Source of the DNA: Chromobacterium sinusclupearum
Lineage (GTDB): Bacteria > Pseudomonadota > Gammaproteobacteria > Burkholderiales > Chromobacteriaceae
Assembly: GCF_002902845.1 (NCBI RefSeq)
Contig: NZ_PPTF01000068.1
Coordinates: forward strand, 65,483-129,482
Direction: 5' to 3'
Length of the DNA stretch: 64,000 nt
The translations under genes were made by a program, and so were the position numbers. Within the stretch, counting starts at the first letter, position 1. Each line of letters starts with the position of its first letter. Below are positions 33,029-42,045 of this stretch, piece by piece. The notes under the pieces were generated by a model. It ran no database searches and was not told the DNA's origin. It saw only the letters and a list, made by a program, of their open reading frames with translations.

Positions 33029-33376
33029 TCAGCGCGCGGCGACCAGCTTGATCTCAACCTTCCAGGCCGGATTGGCCAGCTTGGCCTCCACCGTGGCGCG
33101 GGCGGGCACGTGGCCGGCCGGCACCCAGGCATCCCAGGCGGCGTTCATCGCTTCGTAATCGGCCAGGCTGGCCAGGAAAATGGTGACATCGACGATCTTG
33201 GTCTTGTCGGAGTCCAGTTCCGCCAGCAGGGCGTCGATCTGAGCCAGCACGTTCTCGGTCTGGGCGCGGGCGTCGGCCTCGGTGTTTTCCGGCACTTGGC
33301 CAGCCAGGAAGATCAGGCCATTGCTGACCACGGCCTCGGCCAGGCGGGCGCCCTGCTTGTGACGGTAGATGCTCAT
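33029..33376 (-). CDS. RidA-family enamine/imine deaminase
   Basis: Protein of 115 residues from ATG 33376, with GGAG upstream overlapping an earlier ATG. The sequence VVSNGLIFLAGQVP, ENVLAQIDALL, IVDVTIFLASLADYEAMNAAWDAW and PARATVEAKLANPAWKVEIKLVA is typical of the YjgF/YER057c/UK114 family. The conserved arginine of PARATVE, which binds the substrate carboxylate in RidA, is present. The product probably clears reactive enamines from PLP enzymes. It lies near two PLP enzymes on the same strand, which fits. Confidence 0.88.
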   Translation of the reverse strand: MSIYRHKQGARLAEAVVSNGLIFLAGQVPENTEADARAQTENVLAQIDALLAELDSDKTKIVDVTIFLASLADYEAMNAAWDAWVPAGHVPARATVEAKLANPAWKVEIKLVAAR

Positions 33377-33428
33377 ATCGTTCTCCATATGCGGTGGGTT
33401 ATCGCCGTCGATTCTAACGGCAAAGCGC

Positions 33429-34571
33429 TCAGCTGTCCCGCTGGGCCTGGGCCAGATCCGCGATCAGCGCCGCCTCGCCCTCCACGCCCACCGACAGCCG
33501 GATCAGGTTGTCGTGGATGCCGAGCGCGGCGCGGCGCTCAGCCGGAATCGACGCGTGCGTCATCGCCGCCGGCAGGCAGACCAGGCTTTCCACCCCGCCC
33601 AGGCTTTCCGCCAGCGTGAACAGTTTCAGCCGCGACAGGAAGGCTTTCACATCGCCCTTCAGATAGAACGACACGATGCCGCCGTAGCCCTGCATCTGCC
33701 CGCGCGCCAGCTCATGCTGCGGATGGCTTTCCAGCCCCGGATACAGCACCTGCTCCACCCACGGCTGCGCCTCCAGCCAGCGCGCGATGGCCAGCGCATT
33801 GCGGTTGTGCTGCTCCACGCGCAAGGCCAGCGTGCGCAGCCCGCGCAGCACCAGGAAGCTGGGGAAGGCGTCCAGAATGGCGCCGACGGCGTTGTGCAGG
33901 AAGGCCAGTTGTTCGGCCAGCTCGGGTTTGTCGCGGCTGACCACCGCCACGCCGGCCACCACGTCGGAATGGCCGTTCAGGTATTTGGTGGCGGAATGGA
34001 CCACGATGTCGAAGCCGAAATCCAGCGGCCGCTGGTTGACCGGCGAAGCGAAGGTATTGTCGACCACGCCGATCAGGCCATGGCCGCGGGCGATGGCGGC
34101 GACAGCTTGCAAATCGACCAGTTGGTTCAGCGGATTGGACGGCGTTTCCACCCAGATCATCTTGGTATTCGGGCGGATGGCGGCCTGCAGCGCGGCGCTG
34201 TCGGCGGACGCGACGTAAGTCACCTCCAGATTGGCGCTGAGCTTGCGCACCTTCTCGAACAGGCGATAGGTGCCGCCATACAGATCGTTGACCGCGATCA
34301 GGTGGCTGCCGGCCGGCAGCAGCTCCAACACGGTGGAGATGGCGGCCAGGCCGGAGCCGAAGGCGTAGCCGCGCAGGCCGCCTTCCAGCTCGGCCACGGC
34401 GCGCTCCAGCGCCTCGCGCGTCGGGTTCTGCGAACGCGAGTATTCATAGCCGGTATGCTCGCCCGGCGCGCTCTGGCGGTAGGTGGACGTGGCGTAGATC
34501 GGCGGCATCACCGCGCCGAATGCGTCTTCATGGGCGCCGGCGGTCACGGCCAGGGTGTGGAAATCCGTCAT
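33429..34571 (-). CDS. Cystathionine gamma-lyase/synthase-type PLP enzyme
   Basis: Protein of 380 residues of the Cys/Met metabolism PLP family. Visible are YEYSRSQNPTREALE, YGGTYRLFEKV, VDNTFASP and the PLP lysine in VVHSATKYLNGHSD. The adjacent upstream gene is a cystathionine beta-synthase, so cystathionine gamma-lyase (reverse transsulfuration, making cysteine from methionine) is the best call. Cystathionine gamma-synthase cannot be excluded from sequence alone. Confidence 0.85.
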   Translation of the reverse strand: MTDFHTLAVTAGAHEDAFGAVMPPIYATSTYRQSAPGEHTGYEYSRSQNPTREALERAVAELEGGLRGYAFGSGLAAISTVLELLPAGSHLIAVNDLYGGTYRLFEKVRKLSANLEVTYVASADSAALQAAIRPNTKMIWVETPSNPLNQLVDLQAVAAIARGHGLIGVVDNTFASPVNQRPLDFGFDIVVHSATKYLNGHSDVVAGVAVVSRDKPELAEQLAFLHNAVGAILDAFPSFLVLRGLRTLALRVEQHNRNALAIARWLEAQPWVEQVLYPGLESHPQHELARGQMQGYGGIVSFYLKGDVKAFLSRLKLFTLAESLGGVESLVCLPAAMTHASIPAERRAALGIHDNLIRLSVGVEGEAALIADLAQAQRDS

Positions 34572-34641
34572 GGTTGATCCTCTCGATGCTATTTATGGGA
34601 ATCGTTCCGGCCCAGTCGGCGGGCCGTGTCATGGGGGGCGC

Positions 34642-36012
34642 TCAGGCCGCGCGGGGCTGACGCCGCCAGAAGGACAGCAGATCGGCCTGGGTGATCAGGC
34701 CCAGATAGCGGCCGTTGTCCACGATCAAGGCGATATGGCCGTCGTTGAACACCTGCAGCAAATCCTGCAGCGAGGCATGCGGCGACAGCGTCTGCACATG
34801 GTCGCTCATCGCGCTGCGCACGGTCTGGCGGAAGTTGTCCGGCTCGCCGTTCACCGACAGCAGCAAATCCCACTCGTCCAGCACGCCGACCACCCGGTCG
34901 TCCTCCAGCACCGGCATCTGCGACACATCGTGCAGGCGCATGCGCTGGTAAGCCACGTTCAGCGGCTCGTCCGGATGGCATGATACGGTGCTGCCGTCCT
35001 GATGGCGGCGGACGATCAGATCGGTCAGGCCGCCCAGCTGCGGCAGGCGCAGCATGCCCTGGTCCACCAGCCAGTCGCGGTTATACATCTTGGACAGGTA
35101 CTTGTTGCCGCTGTCGCACACCAGCGTCACCACCCGCTTGGGTACCGTCTGCTCGCGGCAATAGCGCAAAGCCCCTGCCAGCAAGGCGCCGGACGAGGAG
35201 CCGGCCAGGATGCCCTCGGCGCGCAGCAGCTGCTGCGCGGTATCGAAGCTTTCCTGATCGCTGATGCGGAAGGCGCGCCGCACCAGGGAGAGGTCGGTCT
35301 GCGGCGGGATGAAGTCTTCGCCTATGCCTTCGATCAACCAGCTGCCGGCCTGGCCATAGCTGCCGGTTTCGACATAGTCCGCCAGCACCGAACCCACCGG
35401 ATCGGCCAGCACGAAGGCGGTATCGGGAGAGCGGGCGCGGAAGAAGCGGCTCAGGCCGGTCAGCGTGCCGCTGGAGCCCACGCCCACCACCACCGCGTCC
35501 ACCTTGCCGTCCATCTGGCGCCAGATCTCCGGGCCGGTAGTAGTCTCATGCGCCAGCGGGTTGGCCGGATTGTTGAATTGGTCGATGTAGTAGGCGCCGG
35601 GCGTTTCGCTGGCGATGCGCGCCGCCAGGTCTTGGTAATACTCCGGATGGCCCTTGCCCACGTCGGAGCGGGTCAGCACCACTCGGGCGCCCAACGCCTG
35701 CAGGTGCAGAATCTTCTCGCGGCTCATCTTGTCCGGCACCACCAGCGTCAAGGGATAACCCTTCTGCGCCGCCACCAGGGCCAGGCCCAAGCCGGTGTTG
35801 CCGGCGGTGGCTTCGATGATGGCGCCGCCGGGCTGCAGCAGGCCGTCGCGCTCGGCCGCCTCTATCATCGTCAGCGCGATGCGGTCCTTGATCGAGCCGC
35901 CCGGATTCTGGCTTTCCAGCTTCAGGTACAACTCGCAGGGGCCGGTGTCCAGATGGCTTACCTTCACCAGCGGGGTATTGCCGATCAGCGACAAAACCGA
36001 CATATCTTTCAT
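34642..36012 (-). CDS. Cystathionine beta-synthase with CBS domains
   Basis: Protein of 456 residues. The N-terminal PLP domain (about 1-320) has NPGGSIKDR with the PLP lysine, EATAGNTGLGLALVAA and GVGSSGTLTGLSRFF. Two CBS domains follow (about 330-455), which usually bind adenosyl ligands and adjust activity. The plan is that of cystathionine beta-synthase and not of simple cysteine synthase. GGAG precedes ATG 36012. With the gamma-lyase gene 70 bases downstream it forms a reverse transsulfuration pair. Confidence 0.9.
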   Translation of the reverse strand: MKDMSVLSLIGNTPLVKVSHLDTGPCELYLKLESQNPGGSIKDRIALTMIEAAERDGLLQPGGAIIEATAGNTGLGLALVAAQKGYPLTLVVPDKMSREKILHLQALGARVVLTRSDVGKGHPEYYQDLAARIASETPGAYYIDQFNNPANPLAHETTTGPEIWRQMDGKVDAVVVGVGSSGTLTGLSRFFRARSPDTAFVLADPVGSVLADYVETGSYGQAGSWLIEGIGEDFIPPQTDLSLVRRAFRISDQESFDTAQQLLRAEGILAGSSSGALLAGALRYCREQTVPKRVVTLVCDSGNKYLSKMYNRDWLVDQGMLRLPQLGGLTDLIVRRHQDGSTVSCHPDEPLNVAYQRMRLHDVSQMPVLEDDRVVGVLDEWDLLLSVNGEPDNFRQTVRSAMSDHVQTLSPHASLQDLLQVFNDGHIALIVDNGRYLGLITQADLLSFWRRQPRAA

Positions 36013-36033
36013 TTCAACACTCCAGGCTATTTT

Positions 36034-36054
36034 AAAATTACTTTTAGTAATTTT
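36034..36054. promoter_or_regulatory. AT-rich palindrome before the cystathionine beta-synthase gene
   Basis: AAAATTAC-TTTTA-GTAATTTT, a perfect 8-bp inverted repeat 22 bases upstream of the start, in a notably AT-rich stretch. It is a good operator candidate for a regulator of sulfur metabolism, whose identity is unknown. Confidence 0.5.
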
Positions 36055-36120
36055 TAGTTATATAAAAAGCAAAAAATTTTCTACTTCTTCGCCATCTTTC
36101 TACCCAGGTATAGCAAGGCT

Positions 36121-36957
36121 TTACACCACCGCGCTGGCTTGCATGAAGCTGTAGAAAAACACCAGCTCCGGATCGCTGCGCAGTTGACGCAGCTCGCGCG
36201 TCATTTCCTCGACCAGTTGCGCGTCCACTCGGCCCGATTCGATCAGTTGATCCGCCGCCGACAGCAGCAGCTCGGTCCAATAGTCCAGCACCAACTGGCG
36301 GCGGTGCGGCTCGCGGCTGTCCAGATGCCAGGTCTTGACCCGCGTTTCCACGTCGCGGAAGCCCAGCCGCAGCAGCATATTGCCCAGCTTGGCGCCGACG
36401 AAGGGATCGCCGCCGACTGCCAGCTGATGGTCATTGAAGGCCAGCCAGTATTGCTGCAGCCGCGCCGAGTACGGCGCCATGAAGAAAGTGGCGTTCATCG
36501 CTTCGGTCGCGTACAAGCGGGCGCCGGGCTTGAGCACGCGCCGCGCCTCGGCCAGCACCCGCTCCGGCGCATGCACGTGTTCCAGAATCCAGCACAGAAA
36601 GGCGCCGTCGAAGCTGGCCGGCGCGAAATCCATGTCCTCTGCGTCCATGTGCAGCAGCGTGGCTCGCTCCTGGAACGGGCTGCCCTGCAGCCTTTGCCGC
36701 GCCACCGCCAGCTGGCGTTGGCTGAAGTCGATGCCGGTTATGTTCAGGTCCGGAAAGCGGCGCAGCAGGATTTCAGTTTGCGCGCCGACGCCGCAACCGA
36801 CCTCCAGCAGCCGGCCGCCGCCGGAAAAGTCGACGTCGCGGTACACCATGGCCTCGAAAAATCGGGCCTGGCGCACCAGCCGCGCCTGTTCTGTGGCGGA
36901 AAAGCCATGGATGTACGGCTGATCCTGCGGCGCTTCCGCCAGTTGCAATGCACTCAT
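36121..36957 (-). CDS. Class I SAM-dependent methyltransferase
   Basis: Protein of 278 residues from ATG 36957. Motif I is LLEVGCGVGAQTEILL, then NITGIDFSQRQLAVAR and HMDAEDMDF, and the post-motif WILEHVHAPERVLAEARRVLKPG. The fold is that of UbiE-type small-molecule methyltransferases. The substrate is not evident. It follows the desaturase gene on the same strand but a terminator separates them. Confidence 0.85.
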   Translation of the reverse strand: MSALQLAEAPQDQPYIHGFSATEQARLVRQARFFEAMVYRDVDFSGGGRLLEVGCGVGAQTEILLRRFPDLNITGIDFSQRQLAVARQRLQGSPFQERATLLHMDAEDMDFAPASFDGAFLCWILEHVHAPERVLAEARRVLKPGARLYATEAMNATFFMAPYSARLQQYWLAFNDHQLAVGGDPFVGAKLGNMLLRLGFRDVETRVKTWHLDSREPHRRQLVLDYWTELLLSAADQLIESGRVDAQLVEEMTRELRQLRSDPELVFFYSFMQASAVV

Positions 36958-37072
36958 CGATGACCTCGCTCGGATAAGCAACAGGCCCACATTATATTTC
37001 TCACGGCTATTTGAAAAACAAATTTTATTAGAAATTTGAATATAGAGAAAAACTCTAACCGCGCGCAGGCAA

Positions 37073-37103
37073 GAAAAAACCCGCATCGATTCGATGCGGG
37101 TTT
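37073..37103 (-). terminator. Intrinsic terminator after the desaturase gene
   Basis: AAACCCGCATCG (37077-37088), loop ATT, CGATGCGGGTTT (37092-37103), with a T-run on the minus strand. Confidence 0.9.
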
Positions 37104-37123
37104 GATCGCGGCGACCGTCGGGA

Positions 37124-38305
37124 TCAGGCCAGCGCGGTCTGCCTCAGGTTCTGGGAGAAGCGCTGCAGCGCGGCGATGCCGGAGGCCTCGGCGCGGCTGC
37201 ACCAGTCCTGCAACTCCTGCAGCAGTTGCTCGCGGCTCAGGCTGGAGCGCTCCCACAGACGCGTCAGCTCCTGCCGCATCGTGTAGATGGTGGCCAACAC
37301 CTGGCTTTGCTCCAGAACCTTGGCCAGTTGCGCGCGCTCGGCTTCCGGCATGTCCTTCGCGTCCTGCTTCAGCCATACCTTCATCTTGCGCTTCAAGTTG
37401 ACCTGCGGTAGCTCCGGCAGGCTCAGCTTGGCCAGCTCCGCGCGGTATTCCGCCTTCAGCTCGCGCGCGTAGCGGGAGGCGATGGCGTAGCGGTTGGCGA
37501 TGATGGCCTGCAGATGCTCCAGATCCAGCTGCGGCCGCGACGGATCCTGCGCCAGTTGCGGCGCCACCTTGCGCACCGTGGCCAGCTTCAGGCTCGCCAG
37601 GATGCGGATGTACATCCAGCCGATGTCGAACTCGTACCACTTGTACGACAGCTTGGCCGAGGTGCCGAAGGTGTGGTGGTTGTTGTGCAGCTCTTCGCCG
37701 CCCACCAAAATGCCCCAGGGCACCAGGTTGGTGGACGCGTCTTCATTCTCGAAATTGCGGTAGCCCCAGAAGTGGCCCAGGCCATTGATGACGCCGGCGG
37801 CCCAGAACGGGATCCACACCATCTGCACCGCCCAGATGGTCAGACCCAGCGGCCCGAACAGGATCAGGTCGATGATCAACATCAGCACGATGCCCTTGGC
37901 GTTGTGGCGGCTGTAGACGTTGCGCTCCAGCCAGTCATCCGGCGTGCCGTGGCCGAACTTGTCCATGATGGACTGATCCTTGCAGGCGGCGCGGTACAGC
38001 TCGGCGCCTTCCCACAGCACTTTCTTGATGCCCAGCACCTGCGGGCTATGCGGGTCTTCCAGCGTTTCGCAGCGGGCATGATGCTTGCGATGGATGGCGG
38101 CCCATTGCTTGGTGACCATGCCGGTGGTCAGCCACAGCCAGAAGCGGAAAAAATGGCTGGCGATGGGATGCAGATCCAATGCGCGGTGCGCCTGGTGGCG
38201 ATGCAGGAAAATGGTGACGGAGGCAATCGTGATGTGGGTCAGGATCAGGGCGGCAACGATATAGCCCCACCACGGAAGGTCCATCAGACCGTTGAGCCAG
38301 TTCAT
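37124..38305 (-). CDS. Membrane fatty acid desaturase (delta-9 type)
   Basis: Protein of 393 residues from ATG 38305; an in-frame TTG four codons upstream is an alternative. The three histidine boxes of integral membrane desaturases are present: HRHQAHR, HRKHH and HNNHH, which hold the di-iron site. Hydrophobic segments lie around 10-30 and 140-175. The C-terminal 130 residues are a helical, charged extension longer than in simple desaturases. It introduces double bonds into acyl-CoA or lipid acyl chains and so adjusts membrane fluidity. Confidence 0.9.
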   Translation of the reverse strand: MNWLNGLMDLPWWGYIVAALILTHITIASVTIFLHRHQAHRALDLHPIASHFFRFWLWLTTGMVTKQWAAIHRKHHARCETLEDPHSPQVLGIKKVLWEGAELYRAACKDQSIMDKFGHGTPDDWLERNVYSRHNAKGIVLMLIIDLILFGPLGLTIWAVQMVWIPFWAAGVINGLGHFWGYRNFENEDASTNLVPWGILVGGEELHNNHHTFGTSAKLSYKWYEFDIGWMYIRILASLKLATVRKVAPQLAQDPSRPQLDLEHLQAIIANRYAIASRYARELKAEYRAELAKLSLPELPQVNLKRKMKVWLKQDAKDMPEAERAQLAKVLEQSQVLATIYTMRQELTRLWERSSLSREQLLQELQDWCSRAEASGIAALQRFSQNLRQTALA

Positions 38306-38465
38306 GTCTTGAATCAATCCAATTACTTAGAGGTAAAGCTCTATTCTATAGCACAGCCGGCGCCGCTGTCAGAGCGTTTTTCCCGCCCTCGCCGCCGAAC
38401 ACACCATCCAAACCGCTGTTGGTGTACCATAGAGCCTCATTTCACCCTAGTTCAGAAAAATACTA

Positions 38466-40052
38466 GTGTTGCCAAAACGTCAGCTGATCATTGCCGGCGC
38501 CGCCATCGGCGGCCTGTTTGTCCTGTACGCGGGTTCCAGCTATTGGGCCGGCGTCAAGGCCGAAGACACCTTGCAGGAGCAATACCGGATGCTTGCCGGT
38601 TTGCCGCTGTTCAAGGTCAAATCGCACAGTTACGAACGCGGCTGGTTCTCGTCCAGCGAGACCACCGAACTGGTGTTCAACCGCCATCTGTCCGGCCCTT
38701 ACGAAAACATGCTGCCGGATAATATGAAGCCGTTGCTGAACGCCACGATCAAGTTCACCAACCATATCCAGCATGGTCCGCTGCCAGGCTTGGGTTCGTT
38801 CGACTTCCGCCCGGGGCGCGCGCTGGTGCGCACCGAGTTCGCGATGAGCGACGCCACCCGCAAGACGCTGAAGACCTTCTTCGGCGACAAGGAGCCGATC
38901 ACCATCGTCAACCGCATCGGTTTTGGCGGCGGCGGCCTGCTTGACGTCAGCGTGCCGGCCTTCGACTACGAAGAAGCGCTGTCCGGCGTGAAAATGAAGT
39001 GGAAGGGCTTCGACCTCAAGGTCGACTATTCGCATAACTACCAAGACTACAAGACCGAGGCGCTGTCGCCGGGCTTCCTGCTGGAAGCGTCCAGCAAGGG
39101 CGGCGTGTCGTTCGACGGCGTGCATTACGCCTCCGACATGCGCTTGGGCGGCACCGGCGTCAAACTGGGCACCAGCGAGCTGACCATAGGCAATGTGCAG
39201 CTGACCTCGCACGAGAGCGTGCCCTACAGCATCAAGCTCAACGAGCTGATCTACCTGATGACGCGCGTCCGCGTCGGCGAGTTCGTCAACCCGTCCGGCG
39301 AATTCAAGCCTTCGTCGGTGGTGTTGAAAAATTTCAGCTACCAAATCGTCACCAGCGAGCAGGACGACTTCGTCAATACGCGCGGCAAGGTCAACTTTGC
39401 CGAGCTGAACATCAGCGACCATCGCTATGGCCCGATGCGCCTCGACGTGTCGGCCAACCACCTGCACGGCCCGACGCTGGTAAAGCTGGACAAGGCGATC
39501 AGCGCGATTCCGTTTGAAGGCGTGGACCCGGCGGTGCTGCGCAAGCAATACGTCGACACCATCAAGAAGAACGCGGTGCCGCTCTTGGAAAACAATCCCA
39601 AGCTGCTGATCAACGAGTTCTACCTGAAAATGCCGACCGGCGAAGCCAAGCTGCAAGGCAGCCTGGGCATCAACGGGCTGACCCCCGCGGACCTGAACGA
39701 CATCACGCTGCTGGCCAAGCGCATCGAGGCGGAAGCCAAGCTGAGCCTGCCGCGCCAGACCCTGGAAGACCTGGTGCTGACCCAGGCCCGCAATCTGTTC
39801 ACGGTGGACCACACGGCGGAAGAGCAGCCGAATATGAAGGAAGTGGAAGACCTGGCGCGCAGCCTGCTGGACAGCCAGTTGTCGCAATGGAAGAACGACG
39901 GCTATCTGGTTGAGGACAAGGGGCAGATCTCCACCGATCTGAACTACAACGCGCAGGGCCTGACCATCCATCAGAAGAAAGTGCCGCTGCCCTGGCAGGA
40001 TGAGCCTGCCGACGCTTCGGCGCCGGCGGCCGAGACCAAGGTCAAAAACTAA
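38466..40052 (+). CDS. DUF945-family (YdgA-like) envelope protein
   Basis: Protein of 528 residues starting at GTG 38466. It has an N-terminal membrane anchor (about 7-28) followed by a large beta-rich periplasmic part, with YERGWFSSSETTELVF and HGPLPGLGSFDFRPGRALVRTEF near the start, characteristic of DUF945/YdgA. The family is attached to the inner membrane and its function is not known. It is divergent from the desaturase gene and ends at a bidirectional terminator. Confidence 0.85.
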   Translation: MLPKRQLIIAGAAIGGLFVLYAGSSYWAGVKAEDTLQEQYRMLAGLPLFKVKSHSYERGWFSSSETTELVFNRHLSGPYENMLPDNMKPLLNATIKFTNHIQHGPLPGLGSFDFRPGRALVRTEFAMSDATRKTLKTFFGDKEPITIVNRIGFGGGGLLDVSVPAFDYEEALSGVKMKWKGFDLKVDYSHNYQDYKTEALSPGFLLEASSKGGVSFDGVHYASDMRLGGTGVKLGTSELTIGNVQLTSHESVPYSIKLNELIYLMTRVRVGEFVNPSGEFKPSSVVLKNFSYQIVTSEQDDFVNTRGKVNFAELNISDHRYGPMRLDVSANHLHGPTLVKLDKAISAIPFEGVDPAVLRKQYVDTIKKNAVPLLENNPKLLINEFYLKMPTGEAKLQGSLGINGLTPADLNDITLLAKRIEAEAKLSLPRQTLEDLVLTQARNLFTVDHTAEEQPNMKEVEDLARSLLDSQLSQWKNDGYLVEDKGQISTDLNYNAQGLTIHQKKVPLPWQDEPADASAPAAETKVKN

Positions 40053-40067
40053 CGGTGCCATCCATGC

Positions 40068-40098
40068 AAAAGGGGCTGTCTCGCGACAGCCCCTTTTT
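40068..40098. terminator. Bidirectional terminator between the DUF945 and bfr genes
   Basis: AAAAGGGGCTGTC, loop TCGC, GACAGCCCCTTTT, followed by further T. It is preceded by TGCCATCCATGCAAAA, a 16-base string repeated before the terminator at 55476. Confidence 0.9.
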
Positions 40099-40118
40099 TC
40101 ATCTCTACGCGCAATCGG

Positions 40119-40595
40119 TCAGGACGCGTCTTCCATCTGGCTTTGCAGGTAGTTCTGCAAGCCCACCTTCTCGATCAGGCCGAGCTGGGTCTCCAGCCAG
40201 TCCACATGCTCTTCCTCGCTCTCCAGGATGTCCTCCAGCAGATCGCGGCTGACGTAATCCTGGGAAGTCTCGCAGTAGGCGATGGCTTCGCGCAGCAGCG
40301 GCAGCGCGTCCATCTCCAGCTTCAGGTCGCACTCCAGCATTTCCTTCGGGTTTTCGCCGATGTGCAGCTTGCCCAGATCCTGCAGATTCGGCAGCCCTTC
40401 CAGAAACAGCACGCGCTCGATCAGCTTGTCGGCGTGCTTCATCTCGTCGATGGATTCTTCGTATTCGTGCTCGTTGAGTTTCTTCAGGCCCCAGTTCTTG
40501 TACATGCGGGCGTGCAGAAAATATTGATTGATGGCGGTGAGTTCGTTCTTGAGAATCTGGTTCAGGTATTTGATGACCTTCTTGTCGCCTTGCAT
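40119..40595 (-). CDS. bfr: Bacterioferritin
   Basis: Protein of 158 residues, closely similar in pattern to E. coli Bfr. The ferroxidase residues appear in [11 protein letters not shown] (E18) and [11 protein letters not shown] (E51, H54), and M52 in the same stretch is the usual haem ligand. It forms a 24-subunit iron store. The gene lies 105 bases downstream of bfd on the same strand and probably shares its Fur-controlled promoter. Confidence 0.96.
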   Translation of the reverse strand: MQGDKKVIKYLNQILKNELTAINQYFLHARMYKNWGLKKLNEHEYEESIDEMKHADKLIERVLFLEGLPNLQDLGKLHIGENPKEMLECDLKLEMDALPLLREAIAYCETSQDYVSRDLLEDILESEEEHVDWLETQLGLIEKVGLQNYLQSQMEDAS

Positions 40596-40700
40596 GTCCT
40601 ATCCTCCTGGGAAATCATCCAGGCATTATGGCACAGCAAGGCTTCATCTCAAGGCGCGATAGCGGCATGGCCGGCGAGAAATGCCGGCGGCGGGAGGAAA

Positions 40701-40901
40701 TCAGGCGGCGTTGCGGGCCACCGAGCAGGATGACAGTTCGATCTGGGCGTCCTTGCGGATCTGATTGGCCATGCAGGCGCACTTGCCGCAATCGGAAGCG
40801 ATGCCGAGCTCGCGGCGCAGGTCGCACATGCGCGTGGCGCCGCCATGCACCGCTTGGCGGATCTGGCTGTCGGTCACTGCGTTGCACAGGCAGACGTACA
40901 T
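40701..40901 (-). CDS. bfd: Bacterioferritin-associated ferredoxin
   Basis: Protein of 66 residues from ATG 40901. The four cysteines of the [2Fe-2S] site are CLC near the N-terminus and CGKC further on. Bfd delivers electrons to bacterioferritin to release iron under iron limitation. GAGGGGGC precedes the start. A Fur box lies 24 bases upstream, which fits expression when iron is low. Confidence 0.93.
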   Translation of the reverse strand: MYVCLCNAVTDSQIRQAVHGGATRMCDLRRELGIASDCGKCACMANQIRKDAQIELSSCSVARNAA

Positions 40902-40925
40902 GGAAGCCCCCTCTGGCTTACAATC

Positions 40926-40944
40926 AAGAATAATTATCATCATC
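40926..40944 (-). promoter_or_regulatory. Fur box before bfd
   Basis: On the minus strand GATGATGATAATTATTCTT matches about 15 of 19 positions of the classical Fur consensus. It lies between bfd and the divergent Nudix gene and could act on both. Confidence 0.65.
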
Positions 40945-40960
40945 ATAGAGACAAACAAGA

Positions 40961-41428
40961 ATGATTGTCAATAACGTCGATAGAGTATGGAAGCCAAATG
41001 CCACAGTCGCCGCCATCGTTGAGCGCGATGGTCGTTTTCTGATGATTGAGGAGGAAACGCCGGACGGGTTGCGGCTCAATCAGCCTGCCGGCCATCTGGA
41101 GCGCGGCGAAACCCTGCCGCAGGCCGTCATCCGCGAAACGCGCGAGGAAAGCGGCTGGCATTTCACCCCGCGCGGCTTGGTCGGCATTTACCTGGCGGAC
41201 CGCGCCGGCAGCGACATCACCTATCTGCGCTTCGCCTTCGCCGGCGACGCCGCCGCGCCCGAAAGCGCCGTCGCACTGGATGAGGGCATCGTCGCCGTGC
41301 ACTGGCTGACGCGCGGGGAGATCGCCGCCCAGTCCCAGCGGCTGCGCAGCCCGGTGGTGATGCAATGCATCGACGACTATCTTAATGGCATACTGTATCC
41401 GCTGGAATTGATACGCGACCTGCGCTGA
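40961..41428 (+). CDS. Nudix hydrolase, NudJ-like
   Basis: Protein of 155 residues. The Nudix box is complete (GHLERGE, then [10 protein letters not shown]-type spacing as RETREESGW). The N-terminal [22 protein letters not shown] and the C-terminal QCIDDYLNG segment resemble NudJ (YmfB), a phosphatase acting on HMP pyrophosphate and nucleotides. mnmA lies two genes downstream, and nudJ-mnmA neighbourhood is common in proteobacteria. ATG 40961 gives ten residues before the family's usual start. Confidence 0.85.
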   Translation: MIVNNVDRVWKPNATVAAIVERDGRFLMIEEETPDGLRLNQPAGHLERGETLPQAVIRETREESGWHFTPRGLVGIYLADRAGSDITYLRFAFAGDAAAPESAVALDEGIVAVHWLTRGEIAAQSQRLRSPVVMQCIDDYLNGILYPLELIRDLR

Positions 41429-41448
41429 GCGCCCACCGGATACCGCCT

Positions 41449-42045
41449 ATGATCAAAGCCCTGCTGGCCTTATTGCTCTTTTTCGCCCTGCCCCAGGCCT
41501 TCGCCGATGCGCTAAACATCTGTTATCATTACCGATGTTCCAGGCACGCCTCCTTCGAACTATCCGCAGAGGAGCGTGATTGGCTGGCGGCGCGGCTATT
41601 CCAGGCCGATACGGCGCAAAACGAGCGCGAGGCGGTAGCAGACGCGGTTCAGGCCTTGTACTTCATCGCCGCGCGCGATATGCCGATCTGGCAGGACAAA
41701 GGCGGCAATTTCCATGACGGCCCGGCCGAAGGCCGGATGGATTGCGTGGACCACAGCAGCAATGTCACCACCTTTCTGCGCTACCTGGATAGCCAGGGCT
41801 GGTTGAAATTCCACCATGCGGCGCCACCTGAGTGGCGCGCGCCGCATATTCTGGACTTGCACTACACCGGCGTGCTGCACGATACCGCCGCCAATCAGGA
41901 CTGGGCGGTGGACACTTGGTTCAAGGATTTCGGGGAACCGCCCGTGGTGGTTCCCCTTTCAGTTTGGATGACGGGTTACGAGCCGCCGGCCGTACCCGAG
42001 CCTGTCAAACAGGCAAGCAACAGCAAGGAAGGAAGCACCCCGTGA
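41449..42045 (+). CDS. Exported protein with conserved Cys/His residues, unknown function
   Basis: Protein of 198 residues with a signal peptide of about 19 residues ([19 protein letters not shown]). The mature part contains [27 protein letters not shown], a histidine in [12 protein letters not shown] and WAVDTWFKD. The order Cys, His, Asp and the surrounding pattern are reminiscent of transglutaminase-like or papain-fold peptidases, but I cannot prove it. Its last bases overlap the mnmA GTG start. Confidence 0.65.
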   Translation: MIKALLALLLFFALPQAFADALNICYHYRCSRHASFELSAEERDWLAARLFQADTAQNEREAVADAVQALYFIAARDMPIWQDKGGNFHDGPAEGRMDCVDHSSNVTTFLRYLDSQGWLKFHHAAPPEWRAPHILDLHYTGVLHDTAANQDWAVDTWFKDFGEPPVVVPLSVWMTGYEPPAVPEPVKQASNSKEGSTP

